From NCBI RefSeq assembly GCF_027484945.1, contig NZ_JAIXRZ010000062.1:17759-81758 (forward strand): 64,000 nucleotides of DNA. The letters are read 5' to 3'. Source of the stretch: Flavobacterium sp. GTDB lineage: Bacteria > Bacteroidota > Bacteroidia > Flavobacteriales > Flavobacteriaceae. This document shows, piece by piece, positions 17,537 through 25,177 of the stretch. Position 1 is the first letter of the stretch, and each line of letters opens with the position of its first letter. The translations under genes and the position numbers were made by a program. The notes beneath the pieces are model-generated. The model did not search any database. It had not been told where the DNA came from and saw only the letters and a program-made list of their open reading frames with translations.

Positions 17537-19239
17537 TATTTAACCAATTCATTCATTAAACCATCACTCTCTTTTTCCAACTCCAATAAATCTTTTAACA
17601 CATCCTGAAACGAACGGAGTGGAGTGTATTTGTAGAAGTATTTGGTAAAGTTAATTTCATAACCCACCTGTGTTTTGTCCTTATCCACCCAAGAATTTGG
17701 AAGATGTGGTTTAACCTCTTTTTCAAAATAATCATCAATATCAACATCAAGTGGTATTCTTTCAGTATCTCTTAATGAACCATCAGGTTTAAGATTTCCT
17801 TTTTTATCCATAACCACTTTACCATCTTGAACCAAAGGTTGTTCTATGGTAAGTTTTTTGTATCCAAAATACTCGTTGGAATAAATTTTGGAGATTTCAT
17901 TTTCTTTGAAGTCCTCATATACTTTAAGGATGTAATTTCTTCCCTGTTCTGATATTTCTTTTCTCTTGTTCCCCAAAGATTTTTTGAGTGGTCTAAAATA
18001 GTTTGAACCATCTATGAGTTGAATTTTACCTCGTCTCTCTTTTGATTTTTTCTTACCTAAAATCCATAGGTAGGTTGTAATACCTGTGTTGAAGAAAAGT
18101 TGGTCGGGAAGTTGAACGATACATTCTAACCAGTCATTTTCAATAATCCATCTTCTTATTTCACTCTCACCGGAACCACTATCACCACTAAAAAGAGGGG
18201 AACCATTAAATACAATACCAATACGGGAATTATTGTCCTTGAACTTTGAGATTAGATGTTGAAGGAATAACAAAGAACCATCAGAACTTCTTGGTGTTCC
18301 CACCGAAAATCTACCATTTGGATTTTGACTTTCAGTTTTTACAAAATCTTCTTCCGACTTCCACGAAACACCGAATGGGGGGTTCGTAATTTGATAATCA
18401 AACTTTTTATCAATAAATTTATCATCGGATAATGAAGACCCCAATTTAATATTGTCCGGGTTCTCTCCTGTAATCAAAAAGTCAGATTTACAGATTGAGT
18501 ATGTTTGGGGGTTAAGTTCCTGACCGAATAGATTTATTATAACCTTATCTGACATATTTTCTTCAACCCATCTTTTCCCAAGTGTTAATATACCACCTGT
18601 CCCACAACAACAATCAAAAATGGAACGGATAAGTCCATCACCTTTTAGATTGTCTTTACTTCCGGACATAACCAAAGAAACAAGTAATGATATAATATCT
18701 CTCGGGGTGTAATGTTCCCCTGATGTTTCATTACTCATCTCAGAGAATTTACGTAATAATTCCTCAAATATCATCCCCATCGTATGATTATCTACCACGT
18801 TCGGGTGAAAATCAACTTCCGATAGTTTATCAATTAAAATATAGAGTTTGTTATTTTTTAATAGTTTTTCAACCGGTTTATCCAATTGGAAGTTTTCCAA
18901 AATTTCAAAGACATTTTGTGAATATCCGTTGATGTAATTATTAAAGTTAATTTTAAGACCTGATGTGTCCCCCTTTAATCTGTTCAAATCATAATTTGAA
19001 TGATTAAAGAACACCAATCCTGTTTTCTTCTTGATGATGGGTGAGATATCATCAATATCATTTTTAAGTTGTTGGTATAGTGATATTACTTCCTCCTTGT
19101 GGGGTTCAATAATACAATCTAATCTTCGTAATACTATAAATGGAATTATTACATCTCCATATTCGTGAGGTTTGAATAAACCTCTTAATACATCATCACA
19201 GATGTTCCATATAAGAGAAGATACTTCTTGGTGTTTCAT
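17536..19239 (-). CDS. hsdM: Type I restriction enzyme, M (methyltransferase) subunit
   Basis: N6-adenine methyltransferase subunit of 567 residues and the first gene of the operon. The N-terminal HsdM_N helical domain is seen in LIWNICDDVLRG and IIPFIVLRRLD. The SAM-binding motif I is FDCCCGTGG, and the catalytic motif IV is NPPFG at about residue 285. The C-terminal tail interacts with HsdS in this family. With HsdS it would protect the element's own recognition sites. The gene is preceded by a -7-like element at 19259-19266. Confidence 0.94.
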   Translation of the reverse strand: MKHQEVSSLIWNICDDVLRGLFKPHEYGDVIIPFIVLRRLDCIIEPHKEEVISLYQQLKNDIDDISPIIKKKTGLVFFNHSNYDLNRLKGDTSGLKINFNNYINGYSQNVFEILENFQLDKPVEKLLKNNKLYILIDKLSEVDFHPNVVDNHTMGMIFEELLRKFSEMSNETSGEHYTPRDIISLLVSLVMSGSKDNLKGDGLIRSIFDCCCGTGGILTLGKRWVEENMSDKVIINLFGQELNPQTYSICKSDFLITGENPDNIKLGSSLSDDKFIDKKFDYQITNPPFGVSWKSEEDFVKTESQNPNGRFSVGTPRSSDGSLLFLQHLISKFKDNNSRIGIVFNGSPLFSGDSGSGESEIRRWIIENDWLECIVQLPDQLFFNTGITTYLWILGKKKSKERRGKIQLIDGSNYFRPLKKSLGNKRKEISEQGRNYILKVYEDFKENEISKIYSNEYFGYKKLTIEQPLVQDGKVVMDKKGNLKPDGSLRDTERIPLDVDIDDYFEKEVKPHLPNSWVDKDKTQVGYEINFTKYFYKYTPLRSFQDVLKDLLELEKESDGLMNELVK

Positions 19240-19258
19240 TTTTAATATTTTAATGAAA

Positions 19259-19266
19259 CAAAAATA
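19259..19266 (-). promoter_or_regulatory. -7 element for the hsd operon
   Basis: On the minus strand TATTTTTG (TAnnTTTG) ends 20 bases before the hsdM ATG. The surrounding GAAACAAAAATA (plus strand) is identical to the sequence in front of the large recombinase at 27113-27124, which suggests a shared promoter type within the element. Confidence 0.5.
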
Positions 19267-19317
19267 TACATAAAAAATCTAATATCCCAGAGTTAAATTA
19301 TGTAAGATTATTTCTAA

Positions 19318-19845
19318 CTACAAAATCCACCAATTTATCTCCCGCGAATTATAATATACTTCCTTAATAATATAGTTTTCAAGGGTATAATCGTCTGTTT
19401 TAGAATATATCTTTACTGAATATACAAAACCTTCGTCCCATAGTAAATCAACGGATTTAGTGAGGTCAGAATAGTTGGTTGATGTTTTGAGTAAGATATG
19501 TATGTGTGGTCTGTCTTTTTTCTCTATAACATAAAATACTCTTTCAACATCTACAACACTCTTTAATCTATTAATAAATCGTTCAGTCAGTTTATTGATA
19601 TGTCTTTTTGTTAGTATTTCTCTTGTTGTTAATGTTATGAAGTAGTTATATTCCTGTTCTTTTAGGAAGTGTTTTAATGATGTTTTATATAAATCATTCT
19701 TGATATATGATGGAGTTTTATTTAATTCGTTTTCAAGTTTTTTTCTCAACCGGTAGTTTCTTTGGTTGGTTCTGTTCTGATGTTTTCTTCTTTCTTTGTA
19801 TTTGACTTCTTCTTCAATTGTTTTTATCTTTTTATTCCTTCCCAT
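19318..19845 (-). CDS. HUH-type Rep/relaxase-like endonuclease
   Basis: A 175-residue protein with the three motifs of small rolling-circle Rep endonucleases. Motif 1 is FITLTT at residues 69-74. Motif 2, the metal-binding H-x-H, is PHIHILL (His114, His116). Motif 3 with the candidate nicking Tyr158 is ENYIIKE, with Lys161 close by. The N-terminal 45 residues are strongly basic (KYKERRKHQNRTNQRNYRLRKK). Such proteins nick one DNA strand and covalently bind its 5' end to start rolling-circle replication or transfer. The gene reads toward the hsd operon. The hairpin-rich gap in front of it is a candidate origin. There is no helicase domain. Confidence 0.65.
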   Translation of the reverse strand: MGRNKKIKTIEEEVKYKERRKHQNRTNQRNYRLRKKLENELNKTPSYIKNDLYKTSLKHFLKEQEYNYFITLTTREILTKRHINKLTERFINRLKSVVDVERVFYVIEKKDRPHIHILLKTSTNYSDLTKSVDLLWDEGFVYSVKIYSKTDDYTLENYIIKEVYYNSREINWWIL

Positions 19846-20096
19846 ATTTATTGATTACTATGTTTATAGATGGGGATATTCTTATCAAGTGATGTCCCCG
19901 ACTACATATAAATAGTCCAATTAGAAAAAAAGTAAATTTATTTTGATTTTTTTTTCGTCCGGGAAGTATTGTAAATAAAGGGATTGTTGTTTTTTTTGAA
20001 AAAAACTTCATTTTTTTTTGATTACTCCCCTTGACTATGAATTTTATTTCACCTATTCATTTCACATATAAAATTATTAACTAAAAAAATTAAAGT
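19846..20096. other. Structured AT-rich intergenic region upstream of the HUH gene
   Basis: The gap holds GGGGA (19872-19876) paired with TCCCC (19895-19899), enclosing a second small palindrome ATCAAGTGAT. Four long T runs follow between 19947 and 20022. It lies between the divergent HUH gene and a plus-strand gene, the usual place for a double-strand origin in rolling-circle replicons. Origin function is an inference. Confidence 0.35.
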
Positions 20097-20396
20097 ATGG
20101 AAGTAAAATTATTGACGAACGGACAAAGTGAGATTAAAAAAATTTCAATTAAAACATTAAAAAAATTAAGTGATTATAATTTTGGGAAACTTAATAGAAA
20201 TATTGATATTGATGTTTTAGAAAAGGTTTATAAAATTAAAAAATTTAATAAAGTAGAATTACAGACCATTTTAATACATCATCATTTTATGGGAAAATTA
20301 ACTAAACCACATTATAGATGTTGGGTAAAGGTTCAAGGTTTGAATATTTTAGGTTTTCAAGATATTTTCATAAATCAGTGGGAAGAGTTAAAATAA
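20097..20396 (+). CDS. Hypothetical 99-residue protein of the element
   Basis: Short, basic, soluble protein with no recognised domain. It begins MEVKLLTNGQSEIKK and has His-rich HHHF near position 62. The start follows an A-rich stretch. It is the first gene of a plus-strand series (20097-21636) divergent from the HUH gene, and its base composition matches the AT-rich element. Position suggests a replication or regulation accessory, but nothing in the sequence shows this. Confidence 0.45.
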   Translation: MEVKLLTNGQSEIKKISIKTLKKLSDYNFGKLNRNIDIDVLEKVYKIKKFNKVELQTILIHHHFMGKLTKPHYRCWVKVQGLNILGFQDIFINQWEELK

Positions 20397-20438
20397 AATT
20401 ATATTATTAAGTTTGTAAATTAAAAAAAAATAGAAATT

Positions 20439-20861
20439 ATGAAATTACAAGAATTAAAAAAAGTTGAAACAATTGAGGATTTTAGAGAAACCTTATTAAA
20501 ATTATTTGTCTCAAATCCTGAAAAAAGAGAGATTTACTTAAAACCAACACTTCTTTCTGAATTTTATTCGGAAATGAATAAAAGACCATTCTATTATTCA
20601 GTTGATAAAATTAATTCCTTAACTGATTTTTATAGATTGGATTGTATGGGTATGGTTAAAATTAAAGACAAGAAATTCCAAACAACCGATAATGTGTGGG
20701 ATTTGAATGAAGAAGAAATAATGAATTTAGAAATTGTTGAAGATAATAATGAATTTATAAGTAAGGTTAAAAATTCATCTTGGTTTATGATTGGAAATGG
20801 AAAACCAAATATGATACTTCAAAATATATGTAGTGGTGATTTTATTAGAAATAATAAATAA
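20439..20861 (+). CDS. Hypothetical 140-residue protein of the element
   Basis: Acidic soluble protein with no recognised family, no signal peptide and no membrane helix. It begins MKLQELKKVETIEDFRETL and contains the aromatic stretch NKRPFYYSVDKIN. It lies 42 bases after the 99-residue gene on the same strand and is probably part of the same series. The coding assignment rests on an intact frame of reasonable length in an AT-rich region where stops are common. Confidence 0.45.
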   Translation: MKLQELKKVETIEDFRETLLKLFVSNPEKREIYLKPTLLSEFYSEMNKRPFYYSVDKINSLTDFYRLDCMGMVKIKDKKFQTTDNVWDLNEEEIMNLEIVEDNNEFISKVKNSSWFMIGNGKPNMILQNICSGDFIRNNK

Positions 20862-20984
20862 GAATTGGAGTTGTTATATAATTAGTTATAATTAATTTTA
20901 TAACAGAAAACTTATAATTCTATTGTGATTTTTTTAATTTTGAAGTTAATTTTAGTTTGTATGTTAAATTAATACGATTTATAA

Positions 20985-21224
20985 ATGGGTTATTTTTTAT
21001 TTTCTGTTTTATTTTTAGTTGGACTCTCTTTTGTTTTTACTTTAATTTCAGTATTTTTTTCATCAAGAGAAGAAAATAAAAATGGAAGTTCAAGTTTTAT
21101 GGAAAAATTTACTAGAATACTAATTGTGTTAATTATTATTATGGTTATTGGTTTTCTTAGTGAAAAGTGTGGTTGTTCCTCCGAAGATGAACCTGATTAC
21201 CCTATGAAATATCAACCTGATTAA
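20985..21224 (+). CDS. Small membrane protein of the element (79 residues)
   Basis: Two predicted membrane helices, residues 3-27 (FLFSVLFLVGLSFVFTLISVFF) and 44-60 (ILIVLIIIMVIGFL), joined by a charged loop. A short polar tail contains KCGCSSEDEPD. No family is recognised. It is followed by a promoter-like repeat at 21228-21247 and another membrane protein. Confidence 0.45.
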   Translation: MGYFLFSVLFLVGLSFVFTLISVFFSSREENKNGSSSFMEKFTRILIVLIIIMVIGFLSEKCGCSSEDEPDYPMKYQPD

Positions 21225-21227
21225 TTT

Positions 21228-21247
21228 TTATAACTTATACTTTTGTT
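21228..21247 (+). repeat. 20-bp direct repeat, copy 1, with -7-like TACTTTTG
   Basis: TTATAACTTATACTTTTGTT here is identical to 22918-22937. Both copies contain TACTTTTG, a match to TAnnTTTG, shortly before a plus-strand gene (starts 21274 and 22991). A shared operator and promoter is the simplest reading. Confidence 0.55.
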
Positions 21248-21273
21248 ATAGGTCTTAAAATAATTTAGTTATA

Positions 21274-21636
21274 ATGAATAAAAATTTAAAGTCATTTTTA
21301 TACACATTATTTTTTTTATACATATTGTATTTGTGTATCAAAGGTTTAGTAAAACTTTTTTGGAAACCGAAAAATCAAGATGAATTAATGTCAAAAACAA
21401 AATTTGTATTTATTTTGTTTTTGTTATTCAGTTTTTGTTTTATTTTAATAGTTCATCATTTATTTGAATACGAACAGGTAAATCGTATATACAAAGGGTA
21501 TTTATATTCAGTATTTGTTTTGTTAATAGTTGGAATTTTAAATAACGAAATTTTTAATTTTGGATTTAAAAATTCAAACGACAAGAAATTAGACATTAAT
21601 GAATTATTTGATTACTACAATAAGTCAAAAAAATAA
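21274..21636 (+). CDS. Membrane protein of the element (120 residues)
   Basis: About three membrane helices: residues 9-27 (LYTLFFLYILYLCIKGLV), 44-63 (FVFILFLLFSFCFILIVHHL) and 80-93 (YSVFVLLIVGILNN). The C-terminal tail is charged. No family is recognised. Its stop codon abuts directly the stop of the convergent 390-residue gene (21636/21637). It is preceded by the 20-bp repeat with a promoter motif, so it may have its own control. Confidence 0.45.
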   Translation: MNKNLKSFLYTLFFLYILYLCIKGLVKLFWKPKNQDELMSKTKFVFILFLLFSFCFILIVHHLFEYEQVNRIYKGYLYSVFVLLIVGILNNEIFNFGFKNSNDKKLDINELFDYYNKSKK

Positions 21637-22809
21637 TTAATTTTTGTAAATAAATTTTACTCCAAGTTTATTAATTATATAACCAAATCCAACCCAAAAA
21701 GTTAGTTTTATTAAAAAGGGGAAAACACCAAAAAAATTAATATTTGAAAATAAAATAAGAGTAAGTAATACCAAAAACAAATAAATACTCAAATATAAAA
21801 ACTCTAACTTAATAAAATTACCAAATAACTTTACTTTATTATTTTTCTTAATAGATGTTAATTCAATATTGAAGGAGTTTAAGACATCTTTAATTTCTTT
21901 TATCTTAAAACTAATTTCAACGGAGGAATTATTTTTCAAAAAGAATGTTGTATTTTTTAGATTTTTATGATAGATATTATCTTTGAGAAAAAATATTTTA
22001 TTTTTATGATACAATTTAAAATCAATAGTATTTTCTCTAATTTCTGACACTTCACATATTGTATTGAACTCTATTCCTATAAAATTTTCTATTCCTTTCT
22101 TTTTGGTATTAAATTCTTCTAATTTTTTTTCATTAAACACCTTGTTTTGGAATGAGTTTAAATCAGATTTTGTTTGTCTAGATTGGTATCTTAATTCATC
22201 TAATTCTAATAAAACATATAATAAATCTTTGAAGGAATTTATCTTTGAATAAATTTGTTCTTGATTTTGAATTTCTATTTGAGGTTGTTTTTTTAATTCT
22301 AATTTTAGACTTTCAATATCTTGACTAAATACTTTTTCCTCAATTAATTTAAATTCAAATATTTCAATAATTATATTTACACAATTATGGGAACATTGTT
22401 GTTGATTATTTAAATTTACACTTTCGACTGATTTTATAAAACCAGATATTTCTATTTTAATTATATCACCTTCATCTAACTTTTTAATTATTTCAAGTAA
22501 ATCATTTTTTACTATTATTTGAAAATTAAAAGATATTACATCTGAATTATAAACATATCCACTTGTTTTCCTTACTACATATCTTTGATTTATATTATAT
22601 TTTTCTACAAAATGAATATTATTATTTTCAAACGATATTCCAAATGGTTTTTTATAGGTTATTGTATCTATTATTTGGTAATCTTTTATTATCTCTATCC
22701 ATTCATAATCAAATAATTTTTTAAATTTTAAATGTTCTTCAAAACTTTCGGGATATTTTATGTTTTCACAATAATCAATTATATTATTTTTTAATTCTAT
22801 CAATTTCAT
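21637..22809 (-). CDS. Membrane-anchored protein of unknown function (390 residues)
   Basis: A long soluble region (about residues 1-330) is followed by two C-terminal membrane helices near 336-356 and 360-382 (LYLSIYLFLVLLTLILF, then PFLIKLTFWVGFGYII). The middle, about 160-230, is Lys/Glu-rich and likely coiled coil. A short CSHNC motif lies near residue 140. No family is recognised. The gene is divergent from the small recombinase; the gap holds two inverted repeats and a terminator. A membrane-anchored cargo product is plausible; its function is unknown. Confidence 0.45.
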   Translation of the reverse strand: MKLIELKNNIIDYCENIKYPESFEEHLKFKKLFDYEWIEIIKDYQIIDTITYKKPFGISFENNNIHFVEKYNINQRYVVRKTSGYVYNSDVISFNFQIIVKNDLLEIIKKLDEGDIIKIEISGFIKSVESVNLNNQQQCSHNCVNIIIEIFEFKLIEEKVFSQDIESLKLELKKQPQIEIQNQEQIYSKINSFKDLLYVLLELDELRYQSRQTKSDLNSFQNKVFNEKKLEEFNTKKKGIENFIGIEFNTICEVSEIRENTIDFKLYHKNKIFFLKDNIYHKNLKNTTFFLKNNSSVEISFKIKEIKDVLNSFNIELTSIKKNNKVKLFGNFIKLEFLYLSIYLFLVLLTLILFSNINFFGVFPFLIKLTFWVGFGYIINKLGVKFIYKN

Positions 22810-22847
22810 CTCAACTTATTTTTTGTAAATTTAAATAAATTACAAAG

Positions 22848-22876
22848 AACTTATACAATTGTCATAAGTATAAGTT
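22848..22876. repeat. Inverted repeat AACTTATAC / GTATAAGTT, copy A
   Basis: AACTTATAC (22848-22856) and GTATAAGTT (22868-22876) are perfect 9-bp arms around 11 bases. The same arm sequence is used in the larger inverted repeat at 22920-22962 on the other side of a terminator. Confidence 0.7.
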
Positions 22877-22911
22877 AAAAAAACCTGACTATCAATTAGT
22901 TAGGTTTTTTT
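22877..22911. terminator. Bidirectional terminator between the 390-residue gene and the recombinase
   Basis: An A run followed by ACCTGACTA, a TCAA loop, TTAGTTAGGT and a T run forms a hairpin with one mismatch and works in either direction. It sits between the two inverted repeats, so it could isolate the two divergent promoters from read-through. Confidence 0.7.
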
Positions 22912-22919
22912 ATGATGTT

Positions 22920-22962
22920 ATAACTTATACTTTTGTTGATTTTATATAAAAGTATAAGTTAT
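22920..22962. repeat. Inverted repeat with 15-bp arms upstream of the small recombinase
   Basis: ATAACTTATACTTTT (22920-22934) and AAAAGTATAAGTTAT (22948-22962) are perfect 15-bp arms around a 13-base spacer, 28 bases before the recombinase start. The left arm overlaps TACTTTTG (22928-22935), and another TACTTTTG follows at 22968-22975. This could be an autoregulatory operator or a recombination site. Confidence 0.75.
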
Positions 22963-22990
22963 TTTATTACTTTTGTAAAAAAAAAAGATT

Positions 22991-23581
22991 ATGAGTAGAT
23001 TAGGTCAGAACACTACAACTTCATTTATAGAATGGAACGATTTTATATCTCTAATAACACGATTGGAGAATGATAAAGAGTATAAATTTTGTTTGTTAAT
23101 CTCTATCGGTGTTTTTACGGGGGTTAGAATATCAGACCTTTTAACTTTAAAATTTTCACATATTCTAAATGAAGATGTCTTTTTACTTACCGAAAAGAAG
23201 ACAAAAAAAGATAGAAGTATTAAGGTTAATTCCACCTTGAAAGAGATAGTCCAAAGAATTTACAATAAGTCCGATATTTCAAACCAAGATGAACTTATAT
23301 TTCTGAATAAGTATGGAACCAAGAGTATTGATAAGTCCTATGTGAATGTTAAACTTAAAGAATTGTTCTCTAAATACAGAATTAGGGTAAAAGGGAATGT
23401 ATCCACTCATACATTTAGAAAAACACTTGGGAGAAGGGTTGTTGAAGTGAGTAATTATTCAAATGAGAGTTTGGTTCTATTGATGGAGTTGTTCGGACAC
23501 TCTAATATGGGAATTACAAAACGATATTTGGGTATTACAAAAGACGAAATACATAATGTATATGATTGTTTAACTTTTTAA
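22991..23581 (+). CDS. Minimal tyrosine recombinase (catalytic domain only)
   Basis: A 196-residue recombinase that consists of the catalytic domain alone, like FimB/FimE-type invertases. Catalytic residues are visible: Arg46 in FTGVRISDLL, a Lys among TEKKTKKDR (70-73), His140 and Arg143 in STHTFRKT, His170 in LFGHSN and the nucleophile Tyr179 in TKRYLG. The N-terminal core-binding domain of phage integrases is missing. Immediately upstream are perfect inverted repeats that could be its substrate or its operator. It is followed after 14 bases by a gene of unknown function. Confidence 0.85.
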   Translation: MSRLGQNTTTSFIEWNDFISLITRLENDKEYKFCLLISIGVFTGVRISDLLTLKFSHILNEDVFLLTEKKTKKDRSIKVNSTLKEIVQRIYNKSDISNQDELIFLNKYGTKSIDKSYVNVKLKELFSKYRIRVKGNVSTHTFRKTLGRRVVEVSNYSNESLVLLMELFGHSNMGITKRYLGITKDEIHNVYDCLTF

Positions 23582-23595
23582 TTAAACCCCGTTAG

Positions 23596-23955
23596 ATGAA
23601 AGAACAAGATTTATATTGTAGGATAATAAATAAGTTGTTGAACCAGTTGATGAAAAAAAAATATAATTATGACTTTGTGTTTTATCTACACCCGGTTCAA
23701 CACTTATTAAATAGAGAATTAAACTCTGATTTTTATTCAATTGATGAAATTGTATCAGTTAATATAAAAACATCAATCAGAATGTTTGAATATGATATTT
23801 TAACTAATGAAATTAAAGATTGTTTGAATTTAATTATACCTATGGTAGAAGGTTCTGAATACAGGGAAATAAACAAAGTCAAACTTAAAATTAAATCACC
23901 GATTGTCTCCGGAACTCTTGTCCGAACAATCCCCACGATGAAACAACAAAATTAG
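23596..23955 (+). CDS. Hypothetical protein downstream of the small recombinase (119 residues)
   Basis: Soluble protein with no recognised domain, starting MKEQDLYCRIINKLLNQ. It lies 14 bases after the recombinase stop and is probably co-transcribed with it. Its last 65 bases overlap the end of the convergent gene at 23891-24361, so one of the two C-termini may be wrong or the overlap may be real. No function is proposed. Confidence 0.4.
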   Translation: MKEQDLYCRIINKLLNQLMKKKYNYDFVFYLHPVQHLLNRELNSDFYSIDEIVSVNIKTSIRMFEYDILTNEIKDCLNLIIPMVEGSEYREINKVKLKIKSPIVSGTLVRTIPTMKQQN

Positions 23956-24361
23956 ATTTGAATGTTTGTTTTAGTATTTCATCGTCATTAAATGAGATTT
24001 CTATTTTGGTAGGTTTTATGATTTTTGAAATTCTTGATTTCATCTCCAATTCGTTGAACTTTTTATTGAGTTCAATAAAAATGTTTATCTCTACTTTGTC
24101 GTTGTGAATAGTAGAATGGTGAAGTCCATTTTTACCTATCAAATTAAAAAAAACTCTGTTATTAGGAAGGTTTGGAGAAAGTGAGTTTTTGTTGTTCCGT
24201 AATTTTTTAAGGAACTCACCGATTGTATTACATTTTCTGTAAAAATCTTGAATATCAAAAGTTAATTGTATGATACAATAATCTTTATTTTTTATTTCAA
24301 TTTCTTTTTCTTGTTTTAATTCTTCTAATATTGACTTTATCCTTTGAGTTAATTTATTCAT
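23891..24361 (-). CDS. Hypothetical protein (156 residues), convergent overlap
   Basis: Soluble, Lys/Glu/Asn-rich protein with no recognised family, starting MNKLTQRIKSILEELKQEKEI. Its 3' end overlaps the convergent 119-residue gene by 65 bases. It starts 17 bases left of the internal copy of the attachment core at 24378-24389, close to what may be an old element boundary. Coding status is likely from the long intact frame; the function is unknown. Confidence 0.4.
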   Translation of the reverse strand: MNKLTQRIKSILEELKQEKEIEIKNKDYCIIQLTFDIQDFYRKCNTIGEFLKKLRNNKNSLSPNLPNNRVFFNLIGKNGLHHSTIHNDKVEINIFIELNKKFNELEMKSRISKIIKPTKIEISFNDDEILKQTFKSNFVVSSWGLFGQEFRRQSVI

Positions 24362-24377
24362 TAAAATAGTGATGGTT

Positions 24378-24399
24378 TCGTCAAAGGGATAATCCCTTT
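24378..24399. repeat. Internal copy of the predicted attP core, fused to a palindrome
   Basis: TCGTCAAAGGGA (24378-24389) equals, over 12 bases, the attP core obtained by joining the element-side flanks at both comM junctions. The palindrome AAAGGGAT-A-ATCCCTTT (24383-24399) overlaps it. It may be a relic junction between two elements integrated in tandem, or a secondary recombination site. Confidence 0.5.
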
Positions 24400-24482
24400 T
24401 GTTTATTTATAGGTAAATAGGACTATAAAGTCCTAAACTACTCCTAAAAGTTTCCAGAGAAAAGGTTGGATTATGGGGGTGT

Positions 24483-25076
24483 TTAATCCTCGTTGTGTAA
24501 TTCAAAATTAGGGAAATCTAATAAATTTCCATTTTCATCAAAATTTAACCACTGAACCGGAAGTAAAGGTATTTGTCTTATTTCGTCCATATTTAACCCA
24601 ACTACATTTTCCAAATAATCAACTCTTTTTTTAGTGAATTGTTGTTGATTATAGTTTATGAATATGATATGTAATAACATATCCATAGACGAACAATCAA
24701 TTTGTCCTTTATCGTTGTCTATGGTGTAGTATATTATTTTTAGTATAGGGAAATTTTCTTCATAACTAAACTTTACCTTGAAGAATGTATTTGTCCCCAA
24801 GAATAAGTGTTTATCTCTATCTATTAGGTTTTTTATTCCTTCAAATGAGAAATATTCTTCCGTATCAATACACAACTTAACTACTCTTTCAATCATATTA
24901 AATTTCATCGGAAAAGTAATTACTTTTTCAGTTAAAACTATCTGTTCTATTATTTGAAAAATCTCTTTTGAGTTTTTATTCTTGTTAGGGAATTGTGGGA
25001 AATCGTCTATGTAATGTGTGTTGTTTTCTATGTCTTTTACAACATCAAATCCATTTATTGTAAATTTTTTTTTCAT
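24483..25076 (-). CDS. Hypothetical protein (197 residues) next to the large recombinase
   Basis: Soluble acidic protein with no recognised domain. It begins MKKKFTINGFDVVKDIENN and contains FPMKFNMIERVVKLC and a C-terminal PLLPVQWLNFDENGNLLDFP. It has the same orientation as the large recombinase but is separated from it by a 208-base gap with hairpins and G runs. Position alone suggests a recombination-accessory or cargo role. Confidence 0.4.
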   Translation of the reverse strand: MKKKFTINGFDVVKDIENNTHYIDDFPQFPNKNKNSKEIFQIIEQIVLTEKVITFPMKFNMIERVVKLCIDTEEYFSFEGIKNLIDRDKHLFLGTNTFFKVKFSYEENFPILKIIYYTIDNDKGQIDCSSMDMLLHIIFINYNQQQFTKKRVDYLENVVGLNMDEIRQIPLLPVQWLNFDENGNLLDFPNFELHNED

Positions 25077-25177
25077 AAAAAGGTCTTTAACTATAAGTAG
25101 TTAGTTTTTATGGAAAAGTCAATTTATAACTCAAAATTTTAGAAATTTTTTTTGAGGATTTTGTTTAAGATATAGTC

